Below are positions 1 to 7,226 of a DNA stretch of 9,334 nt, one piece after another; positions within the stretch are counted from its first letter, which is position 1; each line of letters opens with the position of its first letter. Position numbers and translations under genes: made by a program. Below the pieces are notes generated by a model, which did no database searches, was not told the DNA's origin, and saw nothing but the letters and a program-made list of their open reading frames with translations. Origin of the DNA: DATFLL01 sp035267785 (GTDB lineage Bacteria > Pseudomonadota > Gammaproteobacteria > DATFLL01); contig DATFLL010000037.1 of NCBI GenBank assembly GCA_035267785.1, forward strand, positions 1 to 9,334. Reading direction: 5' to 3'.

Positions 1-220
1 TACGCACGGGCAGCACGATGAGCTGCGGGCAGCGGCGCAGGGCGCTCGCCATGGGCATGGCGCTGTGCACGCCGAAGCGGCGCGCCTCGTAGCTGGCCGC
101 GGCCACCACGCCGCGGCCCTGGGGGCTGCCGCCGACGACCAGCGGCTTGCCGGCGAGGGCTGGATCGTCGCGCACCTCGACCGAGGCGTAAAAGGCGTCC
201 ATATCGATATGGATGATCAC
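1..220 (-). CDS. dinB: DNA polymerase IV (Y-family), N-terminal fragment cut by window edge
   Basis: Error-prone Y-family translesion polymerase that extends primers past damaged bases. Reading the minus strand from GTG at 220 gives 73 codons that begin MIIHIDMDAFYASVE and continue through GKPLVVGGSPQGRGVVAAASY, RRFGVHSAMPM and CPQLIVLP, all hallmarks of the Pol IV N-terminal palm and fingers region. By comparison with E. coli DinB, Asp6 and Asp8 match the Asp8-Met9-Asp10 metal-binding segment, and Tyr11 sits at the steric-gate position (Phe13 in E. coli). The GTG start is well constrained: there is an in-frame TAA at 257-259 (minus) and no ATG, GTG or TTG between it and 220. No good Shine-Dalgarno sequence precedes it. 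The rest of the gene lies left of the window. It is divergent from the exporter cassette. I saw no LexA-type operator (CTGT-N8-ACAG) in the spacer, so SOS control is not visible here. Confidence 0.93.
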   Translation of the reverse strand, partial: MIIHIDMDAFYASVEVRDDPALAGKPLVVGGSPQGRGVVAAASYEARRFGVHSAMPMASALRRCPQLIVLPVR

Positions 221-253
221 GGCGCGACCACGCGGTGCTGGGCAGACGCCGCC

Positions 254-282
254 ATTTTACCCCGCCGGGCGGTCCCTGACAC
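254..282 (-). promoter_or_regulatory. Candidate sigma70-type promoter for dinB
   Basis: On the minus strand, a -35-like hexamer GTGTCA (282 down to 277, four of six consensus bases) is followed after 17 bases by a -10-like TAAAAT (259 down to 254, five of six). Transcription would start near 247, leaving a leader of about 27 bases before the GTG at 220. The rest of the 221-373 spacer is G+C-rich. I found no comparably spaced pair on the plus strand for the exporter cassette. Confidence 0.4.
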
Positions 283-373
283 GGGGGAGGACTAACCGTT
301 GAGGCAGATCAGTACGGCGGCCGCCCCGTCCGGCTACGCTATTGTTTGATACGAGAATGCCAGAGACTTCGCC

Positions 374-1165
<792 letters not shown>

Positions 1166-1168
1166 GCC

Positions 1169-3532
1169 ATGGGCGCACTCGATCGTAAGCTCTGGCGGGA
1201 CGTGTGGCACTTGCGCGGCCAGGCACTGGCCATCGCACTGGTGCTGGCCAGCGGCGTGGCCACGTTCATCATGTTCCTGGCCACGCTCGACACGCTCCAG
1301 ATCACGCGGGCCGACTTCTACCGCGACTACCGCTTCGCCGAGGTCTTTGCTCCCCTCAAGCGCGCCCCTGACGGTCTGCGCAAGCGGATCGCCGCTCTGC
1401 CCGGCGTCGATCGCGTCGACACGCGCGTGGTCGCGCCCGTGATCATCGATATCGCCGGCTTCGACGAGCCCATTACCGGCATCATTACCTCGGTGCCCGA
1501 CCACGGCGAGCCGGTGCTCAACCGCCTCTATCTCAAGTCAGGGCGCATGGTCGAGGCCGGACGCGACGACGAGGTGATCGTCAGCGAGGCCTTTGCCGAC
1601 GCACATCGCCTGCAGCCGGGCGATCATCTCTCGCTCATCATCAAGGGCCGGCGCAAGCGTCTGCGCATCATCGGCACCGCGGTCTCGCCCGAATACATCC
1701 ATCAGCTTCGTCCGGGTGGCGTACTGCCCGATTTCAAGCGCTTTGGGGTGCTGTGGATGGCACGCACGCCGCTGGCCAGTGCCTACGACATGGAGGGCGG
1801 CTTCAACGACGTGGTCCTGACGCTGGACCCGCGCGCCAACGAGCAGGACGTCATCGACCGATTGGACGAGGTCCTCGCGCCCTATGGCGGCCTGGGTGCC
1901 TACGGGCGCGAAGACCAGAGCTCGAACCGCTTCCTGTCCGAGGAGCTCAAGCAGCTGCAAAACTCCTCGACCATCTTTCCCATCATCTTCCTCGGGGTGG
2001 CGGCCTTTTTGCTCAACGTCGTCGTCTCGCGCCTGATCGGCACACAGCGCGATCAGATCGCCACACTCAAGGCCGTGGGCTATTCCAACGCGGCGGTGGT
2101 GAGTCATTACCTCAAGTTGGTGCTGTTGATCGTGTTGTTCGGCGTCCTGCTGGGGCTTGGCCTCGGTGCCTGGCTGACCAAGTCGTTGGCGGAGATCTAC
2201 ATGGTGTTCTTTCGCCTGCCGTACCTGCACTACACGCTGCCGCCCAATGTGATCGCCAACGCGGTCCTGGTCAGTCTCGCCGCGGGCCTTGTCGGGACCT
2301 GGTTCGCGGTACGTGCCGCGGCGCGCCTGCAGCCCGCCCAGGCCATGCGCCCGGAGCCGCCGGCCATCTATCGCGAAACCGTCATCGAGCGCCTCGGCCT
2401 GAAGCGCGCGCTGTCGGCGCCCACGCGCATGATCCTGCGCCACCTCGGGCACCGGCCGCTGAAGTCGGCGCTCTCGGTGCTGGGCATCGCGCTGGCCTGC
2501 GGCATCATGACCACGGGACGGTTTCAGACCGACACGGTCAACTTCATGATGAATGTCCACTTCGGCCTGTCCCAGCGCCAGGACCTGGCGGTCACCTTCG
2601 TCGAGCCCACCTCGCGCCGGGTGCTCAACGACCTGCTTGCCCTGCCGGGCGTGACGTACGGCGAGGTCTATCGCAGTGTGCCGGTGCGCCTGCGCAATGC
2701 GCACTACAGCGAACGCACCGCCATTCAGGGTCTGGAGTCCGGCGGCAACCTCCACCGCCTGCTCGACACGAACCTGGATACGATTCAGATACCCAAGCAC
2801 GGTCTTGTCCTGACGGACTATCTGGGCAAGCTGCTGCACGTGCGCCCCGGTGACCTGCTTACCGTCGAGGTGCTCGAGGGCGCCCGCCCGGTGCGCCAGG
2901 TCCGCGTGGCCGCGCTGGTCAAGCAATACCTCGGTGTGTCCGGCTACATGGACCTGGCCGCGCTCAACAGACTCATGCGCGAGGGTCGGGCCGTCTCGGG
3001 CGCCTACCTCGACGTGGACAGCGCGCACGCGACCTCCATCTATCACCGTCTCAAGGAGATGCCGCGCATCGCCGGGGTTGCCGTGCGCGAGCATGAGATG
3101 GACAACTTCAACCGTGTCATGGAGGAGACGATGCTGTTTTGGACCGCCATTTCGACGGTATTCGCTGCATTGATCGCCGTGGGCGTGGTGTACAACTCGG
3201 CGCGCATTACACTGACCGAACGCTCGCGCGAACTGGCCAGCCTGCGCGTGCTCGGCTTCACCCGCGGTGAGATCTCCTACATTTTGCTCGGTGAGCTCGC
3301 GTTGTTGACCCTGGCGGCCATTCCGCTCGGACTGCTCATCGGCCGCGGGTTGTGCGGGCTTATTGCCGATATGATACAGAGCGACCTGTATCGCGTGCCG
3401 TTGATTCTGGAGCCCGCCACCTATGCCTTTGCCGCGTCCGTGGTACTGATCGCGGCCGCCGCCTCCGCGCTGCTGGTGCGCCGCCGCCTGGACCATCTGG
3501 ATCTGATCGCAGTTCTCAAGACGAAGGAATGA
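1169..3532 (+). CDS. FtsX/MacB-type ABC exporter permease with two fused halves
   Basis: Inner-membrane subunit of the exporter, 787 residues. Hydrophobicity read by eye gives eight membrane segments in a repeated 1+3 arrangement: about 18-41, then 268-292, 313-340 and 358-385; then about 431-450, then 653-675, 702-728 and 751-772. Between the first and second segment of each half lies a large periplasmic domain (about 42-265 and 452-650), as in MacB-type proteins. Each half carries the cytoplasmic motif that contacts the ATPase: RDQIATLKAVGYS near 293-306 and SRELASLRVLGFTRGEIS near 685-702. One chain therefore supplies both halves that MacB or LolC/LolE provide as two chains. Start ATG 1169 follows the ATPase stop after 3 bp, so translation is probably coupled. 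There is no fused ATPase domain. Alternative homologs are YbbP-like permeases, but the adaptor gene downstream favours a tripartite efflux role. Substrate unknown. Confidence 0.92.
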   Translation: MGALDRKLWRDVWHLRGQALAIALVLASGVATFIMFLATLDTLQITRADFYRDYRFAEVFAPLKRAPDGLRKRIAALPGVDRVDTRVVAPVIIDIAGFDEPITGIITSVPDHGEPVLNRLYLKSGRMVEAGRDDEVIVSEAFADAHRLQPGDHLSLIIKGRRKRLRIIGTAVSPEYIHQLRPGGVLPDFKRFGVLWMARTPLASAYDMEGGFNDVVLTLDPRANEQDVIDRLDEVLAPYGGLGAYGREDQSSNRFLSEELKQLQNSSTIFPIIFLGVAAFLLNVVVSRLIGTQRDQIATLKAVGYSNAAVVSHYLKLVLLIVLFGVLLGLGLGAWLTKSLAEIYMVFFRLPYLHYTLPPNVIANAVLVSLAAGLVGTWFAVRAAARLQPAQAMRPEPPAIYRETVIERLGLKRALSAPTRMILRHLGHRPLKSALSVLGIALACGIMTTGRFQTDTVNFMMNVHFGLSQRQDLAVTFVEPTSRRVLNDLLALPGVTYGEVYRSVPVRLRNAHYSERTAIQGLESGGNLHRLLDTNLDTIQIPKHGLVLTDYLGKLLHVRPGDLLTVEVLEGARPVRQVRVAALVKQYLGVSGYMDLAALNRLMREGRAVSGAYLDVDSAHATSIYHRLKEMPRIAGVAVREHEMDNFNRVMEETMLFWTAISTVFAALIAVGVVYNSARITLTERSRELASLRVLGFTRGEISYILLGELALLTLAAIPLGLLIGRGLCGLIADMIQSDLYRVPLILEPATYAFAASVVLIAAAASALLVRRRLDHLDLIAVLKTKE

Positions 3533-3536
3533 GACC

Positions 3537-4769
3537 ATGACTTCCGTACAATGGCGCCGACGAATCGTGTGGACCGTGCTGGCCCTGTTGGTGCTGGCCG
3601 CCCTGCTCGTGGGCTTCTGGCCCAAGCCGGTCACGGTGGAGACCGCCCAGGTCAAACGCGCCCCCTTGCGTGTGGCCGTCGACGAGGAGGGGCGCACCCG
3701 CGTGCGCGATCGCTTCATCGTCTCCGCCCCGGTGGCCGGCTATGCCCGGCGCCTTGAGCTCGACGTCGGCGACCAGGTCAGTGTGGGTCAGCCCCTGGTC
3801 GACGTCGAGCCGCTGCGCGCCAGCGTCCTCGACCCGCGCAGCCGGGCCGAGGCCGAGGCGAGGGTCGCCGCGGCCAAGGCCGCACTCGCGGCAGCCAAGC
3901 AGGCGGCCGACGCCGCCAAGGCCACGGCGCTCCAGTCCCGCAGCGAATACCAGCGCAAGAAGCGCCTGTGCGAGGTGCAGTGTATTTCCGAGGACGAGCT
4001 CGAGCACGCGCGCACTGAAGCGCAGGTCAACGCCGCGAACCAGCGCTCGGCCGAGTCGGCCGTGGAGGTGGCGCGCTACAACCTCGAGGCCGCCCAGACG
4101 GCCCTGAAGTATTCGGCCGCCACCCCGGACCAGGCGGCGCGCGAACACGTCATTCTGAAGTCGCCCATCCGCGGCGACGTGTTGAAGCTGCACCGGCGCA
4201 GCGAAGGTGTCGTCGCCGCCGGCGAACCGTTGATCGATCTGGGCGACCCGCACGCCCTGGAAGTCGAGGTGGAGGTGCTCTCGCAGGACGCGGTGCGCAT
4301 ACGGCCGGGGACGCAGGTGCTGTTCGAACGCTGGGGCGGGGGCAACACGCTGCAGGGCGTGGTGCGCGTGGTCGAGCCGGTCGGTTTCACCAAGGTCTCG
4401 GCCCTCGGCGTTGAAGAGCAGCGTGTCCTGGTCATCGCCGACATCACCTCGCCGCCGGAGCAGTGGCAGCGCCTGGGCGACGGCTATCGTGTGGAGGCGA
4501 GCTTCACCCTCTGGCAGCACGACAAGGTGCTGCAGGTGCCGGCCAGCGCGTTGTTTCGTTCCAGCGCGAAGACCGGTGAGGGCGAGCAGGATCAATGGGC
4601 GGTGTTCGTTGTGACCGATGGGCGTGCGCGGCTGCGCCCGGTGCGCATCGGCGAGCGCAACGGCCTGGCCGCGCAGGTGATTGACGGGCTGAAGGCGGGC
4701 GAGCGGGTTATTCTGCATCCCAGCGACGAGGTCGCCGATGGGGTGCGCGTCGCACCGAGCTCGCATTGA
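3537..4769 (+). CDS. HlyD/MacA-type periplasmic adaptor (membrane fusion protein)
   Basis: Periplasmic adaptor of 410 residues linking the permease to an outer-membrane channel. In order: an N-terminal membrane anchor (about 11-28), the first half of the lipoyl domain (about 60-91, with AGYARRLELDVGDQVSVGQP), an Ala-rich coiled-coil hairpin (about 102-191), the second lipoyl half (about 204-236, KSPIRGDVLKLHRRSEG), then beta-barrel and membrane-proximal domains (about 237-406, including QVPASALF and LKAGERVI). At the hairpin tip Arg140, Leu144 and Ser151 fit the R-x3-L-x6-S motif known from TolC-docking adaptors such as AcrA and MacA. Two cysteines, 145 and 149, lie inside this motif, which is unusual. 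An AAGGA ribosome site at 3524-3528, within the end of the permease gene, is 8 bases before ATG 3537. No TolC homolog is encoded in the window. Confidence 0.93.
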   Translation: MTSVQWRRRIVWTVLALLVLAALLVGFWPKPVTVETAQVKRAPLRVAVDEEGRTRVRDRFIVSAPVAGYARRLELDVGDQVSVGQPLVDVEPLRASVLDPRSRAEAEARVAAAKAALAAAKQAADAAKATALQSRSEYQRKKRLCEVQCISEDELEHARTEAQVNAANQRSAESAVEVARYNLEAAQTALKYSAATPDQAAREHVILKSPIRGDVLKLHRRSEGVVAAGEPLIDLGDPHALEVEVEVLSQDAVRIRPGTQVLFERWGGGNTLQGVVRVVEPVGFTKVSALGVEEQRVLVIADITSPPEQWQRLGDGYRVEASFTLWQHDKVLQVPASALFRSSAKTGEGEQDQWAVFVVTDGRARLRPVRIGERNGLAAQVIDGLKAGERVILHPSDEVADGVRVAPSSH

Positions 4770-4792
4770 GGTCGTTTCGCGCAACAAATAAT
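4766..4792 (+). promoter_or_regulatory. Weak candidate promoter for the small secreted genes
   Basis: The short spacer after the adaptor gene is AT-rich against its surroundings. It holds AATAAT at 4787-4792 (five of six bases of a -10 consensus) and TTGAGG at 4766-4771, which overlaps the adaptor stop codon (four of six bases of a -35). The 15-base spacing is shorter than ideal. Transcription would begin near 4799, just before the ribosome site. The small genes could equally be read through from the exporter cassette. Confidence 0.25.
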
Positions 4793-4807
4793 TCAATCGA
4801 CAACGCG

Positions 4808-4814
4808 AAAGGGG
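4808..4814 (+). promoter_or_regulatory. Shine-Dalgarno that fixes the start of the first small secreted gene
   Basis: AAAGGGG lies 5 bases before ATG 4820. It selects this ATG over an in-frame TTG at 4766, which overlaps the adaptor stop and would add 18 residues ahead of an otherwise normal signal peptide. Confidence 0.75.
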
Positions 4815-4819
4815 TTGGT

Positions 4820-5272
4820 ATGAATACGTTCTTTTTAAAACCCAATGCAACGGCTCGCACGTCGGCCGCTCTCGCCGTGATGCTGACAGCCTGCCTGATC
4901 GTGCCCGCGGCCTCGGCCGCCGATCGGTCGCAGCCGGTGCCGCAGCCCGGCGCGCCGCACTCATTGCCATCGCGCCAGTCTCGCGCGCCCGTCAAGCAAG
5001 TCGACCCGCGGGTGGCGGAGTTCAAGCGTGAGCTTGCCGCTTACAAAACGAACGTCGCGGCATTGCAGCGCGAGGTGCAGCGCCTGCAGGCGCAGCAGCG
5101 CCGCCTTCACACCCTCGCCCGTCAGCTGCCGAGCGTGGGCGAAGACCGGCAGATGCTCCAGTTCGAGCTGCAGCAAGCCATGCAAAAGCAACAGCAGATC
5201 ATCCAGACTCTGAGCAATATCATGAAGAAGACGAGCGAGACCCAGGACAGCATCGTTCATAATATAAAGTGA
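4820..5272 (+). CDS. Small secreted coiled-coil protein A, unknown function
   Basis: I do not recognise this family. The 150-residue product begins with a Sec-type signal peptide: n-region with Lys7 and Arg13, hydrophobic stretch about 15-29, and a likely cut after Ala33 in PAASA-AD. Cys25 in LTAC resembles a lipobox, but the hydrophobic stretch continues past it and the paralog has Val at the matching position, so ordinary signal peptidase I cleavage is more likely. The mature protein has a Pro/Ser/Arg-rich linker (about 35-60), then a charged, Gln-rich helical region (about 61-150) with heptad-like spacing of hydrophobic residues, suggesting a coiled coil. There is no membrane segment or catalytic motif, and no cysteine after the signal. 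Residues 61-103 match protein B encoded just downstream. The gene starts 50 bp after the exporter adaptor. A periplasmic partner of that exporter is an inference from position only. Confidence 0.82.
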   Translation: MNTFFLKPNATARTSAALAVMLTACLIVPAASAADRSQPVPQPGAPHSLPSRQSRAPVKQVDPRVAEFKRELAAYKTNVAALQREVQRLQAQQRRLHTLARQLPSVGEDRQMLQFELQQAMQKQQQIIQTLSNIMKKTSETQDSIVHNIK

Positions 5273-5289
5273 CCGTCTTGACTCAGTCG

Positions 5290-5309
5290 TTCCGCATTGT
5301 TGGGCGGAA
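5290..5309 (+). repeat. Intergenic inverted repeat between the two paralogs
   Basis: TTCCGC at 5290-5295 and GCGGAA at 5304-5309 are perfect reverse complements with an 8-base loop. It lies 17 bases after the stop of protein A and 20 bases before the ribosome site of protein B. No T-run follows, so it is not an obvious intrinsic terminator. A weak RNA hairpin affecting message stability or readthrough is possible, but so is chance. Confidence 0.35.
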
Positions 5310-5329
5310 TTGGCCGAGCGCACCGTACC

Positions 5330-5334
5330 GGAGG
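5330..5334 (+). promoter_or_regulatory. Shine-Dalgarno that fixes the start of the second small secreted gene
   Basis: GGAGG lies 5 bases before ATG 5340. This ATG is preferred over an in-frame TTG at 5310 and an adjacent GTG at 5337, and it places the positively charged n-region (Lys4, Arg7, Arg9, Arg11) at the protein start. Confidence 0.75.
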
Positions 5335-5339
5335 TTGTG

Positions 5340-5756
5340 ATGATTTCCAAATTGAACCGGAGCCGGGCCCGCGCGAACGGGCTGGCATTAATCGCAATGA
5401 TGAGCGCTGTTCTGGCCGGCCCCGCTGCCGCCGCCGGGCGCGTCCCAGTGCCCGCGCTGTCCCACCCGAGGAGCGTGCGGGGCGCCCGCATCGACCCGCG
5501 TGTGGTCGAGTTCAATCGCGACGTCGCGGCATACCAGCGAACCGTTGCGGCGCTGCGGCGCGACACGCAGCGTCTCCAGGCGCTGCAGCACCGATTGGAC
5601 GCGCTTGGCAAGGAGCTGAACAGTGGCGCTCAAATGGACATGATCCACTTGCAAAGTCTCATGTCATCGCGCCAGACGGCGGTGCAGTTGAGCACGAACC
5701 TGATAAAGTCGTTGGGTGAAACTGCTGACGCTGTCGCTGGGAATACGGGAAAATAG
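5340..5756 (+). CDS. Small secreted coiled-coil protein B, paralog of A, unknown function
   Basis: Family not recognised. The 138-residue product has a signal peptide with four basic residues in the n-region, a hydrophobic core (about 14-28) and a likely cut after Ala32 in GPAAAA-GR. Residues 51-93 align without gaps to 61-103 of protein A, with 25 of 43 identical, including DPRV, EF-x-R, AAY, VAAL, QRLQA and RL. After this block the helical region continues to about 130, but the C-terminal part is less similar and ends in a flexible Gly/Thr-rich tail. The mature chain has no cysteine, no membrane segment and no catalytic motif. The two genes are 67 bp apart and look like an old tandem duplication, since they differ widely at the DNA level. 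Likely a periplasmic or secreted helical protein; any tie to the exporter is inference. Confidence 0.82.
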   Translation: MISKLNRSRARANGLALIAMMSAVLAGPAAAAGRVPVPALSHPRSVRGARIDPRVVEFNRDVAAYQRTVAALRRDTQRLQALQHRLDALGKELNSGAQMDMIHLQSLMSSRQTAVQLSTNLIKSLGETADAVAGNTGK

Positions 5757-5769
5757 GAAATACCAGCAA

Positions 5770-5789
5770 AAATCATCAAGGAATGATTT
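5770..5789 (+). promoter_or_regulatory. Small hairpin with a ribosome site in its loop
   Basis: AAATCAT (5770-5776) and ATGATTT (5783-5789) form a perfect 7-bp inverted repeat around the 6-base loop CAAGGA (5777-5782). The loop contains AAGGA, a Shine-Dalgarno sequence placed 7 bases before ATG 5790. The stem is AT-rich and thus weak. It has no T-run after it, so it is not a terminator. It may tune ribosome access to the small ORF that follows. Confidence 0.35.
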
Positions 5790-5921
5790 ATGACAGGGCA
5801 GCCGCCGGTCACCGCGGCCGTCCTGGTCGCGTTGTTCGTCACCGCCCGCCATACGACGGCCGAGCCGCCCGCCGATGCGGCTGTCCTCTATACTGACCTG
5901 CATGGCGGGCATTGGGCATAA
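5790..5921 (+). CDS. Possible 43-residue small protein or leader peptide
   Basis: A 43-codon reading frame starts at ATG 5790 with AAGGA 7 bases upstream and ends at TAA 5919-5921. It begins MTGQPPVTAAVLVALFVTA, with a short hydrophobic stretch at about 7-19, and continues polar with AEPPADAAVLYTDLHGGHW. There are no basic residues before the hydrophobic part, so it is a poor signal peptide. The frame overlaps the start of the binding-protein gene in another phase. It could be a leader whose translation opens the binding-protein start, a genuine microprotein, or a chance frame in G+C-rich DNA. The good ribosome site is the main support; there is no family evidence. Confidence 0.35.
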   Translation: MTGQPPVTAAVLVALFVTARHTTAEPPADAAVLYTDLHGGHWA

Positions 5922-7224
5922 ACGGAGTTGGCGATGGCGCTGTCCGACGCTAGCGGCCCTGGCGTTGCTGCTCGCGTGCAGCGGCGGCTGCGGCGGCCAG
6001 GCCGAGCCCGCGGGCGTGGTGAGCGTCTGGGCACACGCCGGCCGCGCGGTGGAGCGCAACACGCTCGAACAGCAGGTTGCCGAGTACAACGCGCGGAGCA
6101 GGACGGACAGGGTCAAGCTCACGTTCATCCCCGAGGGTTCGTACAACGGTCAGGTGCAGGCCGCGGCGCTGGCCGGCGATCTGCCCGACGTGCTCGAGTT
6201 CGATGGGCCTTATCTGTATACCTACGTTTGGCAGGGGCGCCTGCGCCCGCTCGACGCTCTGCTGCCCGAGACGCTGCGCGACGGGCTGCTGCCTTCGATC
6301 ATCGCGCAGGGTACCTATCGCGGCCACCTCTATTCGGTCGGCACGTTCGACTCGGGCCTGGGCTTGTGGGGCGATCGGCGCGCGCTCGAACAGGCCGGTG
6401 TACGTATCCCGAAAGGCCCGGCCGACGCCTGGACATCGAGCGAATTCGATAACGTGCTGGCCGCGCTCGCGGCACGCGATCCGGACGGCGCGGTACTCGA
6501 CCTCAAGCTGAATTATCCCGACGAATGGTTCACCTACGCCTTCTCGCCGCTCATCGAATCCGCCGGCGGCGATCTCATAGACCGTAATGCCTACCGGACT
6601 GCCGAGGGGGTGCTCAACGGCCCGGCCGCGGTGCGCGCCATGCGCCGGATACAGGGGTGGTTTCGTTCCGGCTATGTCGACCCCAATCTGGACGATGCCG
6701 CCTTCGTGCAGCGTCGAGTGGCGCTGGCCTGGGGCGGGCACTGGAACTACCCGCGTTACCACAAGGCGCTCGGCAACGACCTGGTGCTGCTGCCGCTGCC
6801 CCGGTTCGGGCCGCGCATGGTGACCGGCGAGGGTTCGTGGAGCTGGGGGATCACGCGCCGTTGCCGGCGGCCCGAGGCGGCGGCGCGTTTCTTGAGATAT
6901 CTGCTTCAGCCCGATCAGGTGCTTGCCATCAGCGAGGCCAACGGCGGGGTGCCGGCGACCCGCGCGGCGATCGCGCGTTCACCGTTGTACGGGCCCCACA
7001 GTCCTTTGCGCCTGTTCGCCGAACAGCTGCGCGAGGGCTACGCGGTGCCCCGGCCGCGTACGCCGGCCTACCCGACGATCAGTGCCGCGTTCGCCCAGGC
7101 GTTTCGCGCTGTGCGCAACGGGGTCGCCCCGAAACGGGCCCTGGACCGCGCGGTGCAGATGATCGACCGCGACATTCGCGACAACCACGGCTACCCCGAC
7201 GTTGCTGTGACGGGAGGGCGTTGA
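5875..7224 (+). CDS. Extracellular solute-binding lipoprotein of a CUT1-type sugar ABC importer
   Basis: Periplasmic substrate-binding subunit that delivers ligand to the two permeases encoded next. Length (449 residues from ATG 5875, 440 from ATG 5902) fits family-1 binding proteins such as MalE/UgpB. The N-terminus has Lys/Arg/Trp-rich residues, the hydrophobic run LAALALLLAC with lipobox LLAC and a likely lipidated Cys35, then a Gly/Ser linker. Family-like segments (numbering from 5875) are VVSVWAH (48-54), GDLPDVLEFDGPYLY (101-115), TYRGHLYSVG (147-156), a Gly-rich ALAWGGHWNYP (283-293) and the C-terminal NGGVPATR (356-363). The start is uncertain: neither ATG has a ribosome site, and the best site (GGAG 5924-5927) points to an out-of-frame ATG at 5934. 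Only 2 bp separate its stop from the MalF-like gene. Several exposed-type Trp/Tyr residues suit a sugar ligand, but the substrate cannot be named. Confidence 0.9.
   Translation: MRLSSILTCMAGIGHKRSWRWRCPTLAALALLLACSGGCGGQAEPAGVVSVWAHAGRAVERNTLEQQVAEYNARSRTDRVKLTFIPEGSYNGQVQAAALAGDLPDVLEFDGPYLYTYVWQGRLRPLDALLPETLRDGLLPSIIAQGTYRGHLYSVGTFDSGLGLWGDRRALEQAGVRIPKGPADAWTSSEFDNVLAALAARDPDGAVLDLKLNYPDEWFTYAFSPLIESAGGDLIDRNAYRTAEGVLNGPAAVRAMRRIQGWFRSGYVDPNLDDAAFVQRRVALAWGGHWNYPRYHKALGNDLVLLPLPRFGPRMVTGEGSWSWGITRRCRRPEAAARFLRYLLQPDQVLAISEANGGVPATRAAIARSPLYGPHSPLRLFAEQLREGYAVPRPRTPAYPTISAAFAQAFRAVRNGVAPKRALDRAVQMIDRDIRDNHGYPDVAVTGGR
7212..7218 (+). promoter_or_regulatory. Shine-Dalgarno for the MalF-like permease
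   Basis: GGGAGGG, inside the 3' end of the binding-protein gene, lies 8 bases before ATG 7227. It supports that start over the in-frame ATG at 7257 and over extending the same open frame upstream into the binding-protein gene. Confidence 0.7.
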
Positions 7225-7226
7225 CG

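Noticed and set aside
65..295. Plus-strand open frame at the left edge
   Set aside because: It is the opposite strand of the dinB start. The minus-strand translation matches Pol IV motif for motif.
276..345. Plus-strand promoter pieces ahead of the exporter ATPase: CTGACA at 276-281, TTGAGG at 299-304, TATTGT at 340-345
   Set aside because: None of these pair at workable -35/-10 spacing, so no promoter for the exporter cassette can be called. It must lie here or depend on another sigma factor or activator.
4886..4897. Lipobox-like LTAC (Cys25) in secreted protein A
   Set aside because: The hydrophobic stretch runs on past the Cys to PAASA-A, a standard signal peptidase I site, and the paralog has Val in the same place.
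5278..5288. TTGACT at 5278-5283, a near-perfect -35, overlapping the palindrome GACTCAGTC
   Set aside because: No -10-like hexamer lies at 16-18 bases downstream (the position holds TGGGCG), and a 9-base palindrome is short enough to be chance.
6657..7226. Upstream extension of the MalF-like reading frame into the binding-protein gene
   Set aside because: The extension is an out-of-phase reading of the binding-protein gene. A strong ribosome site and the 2-bp junction place the real start at 7227.
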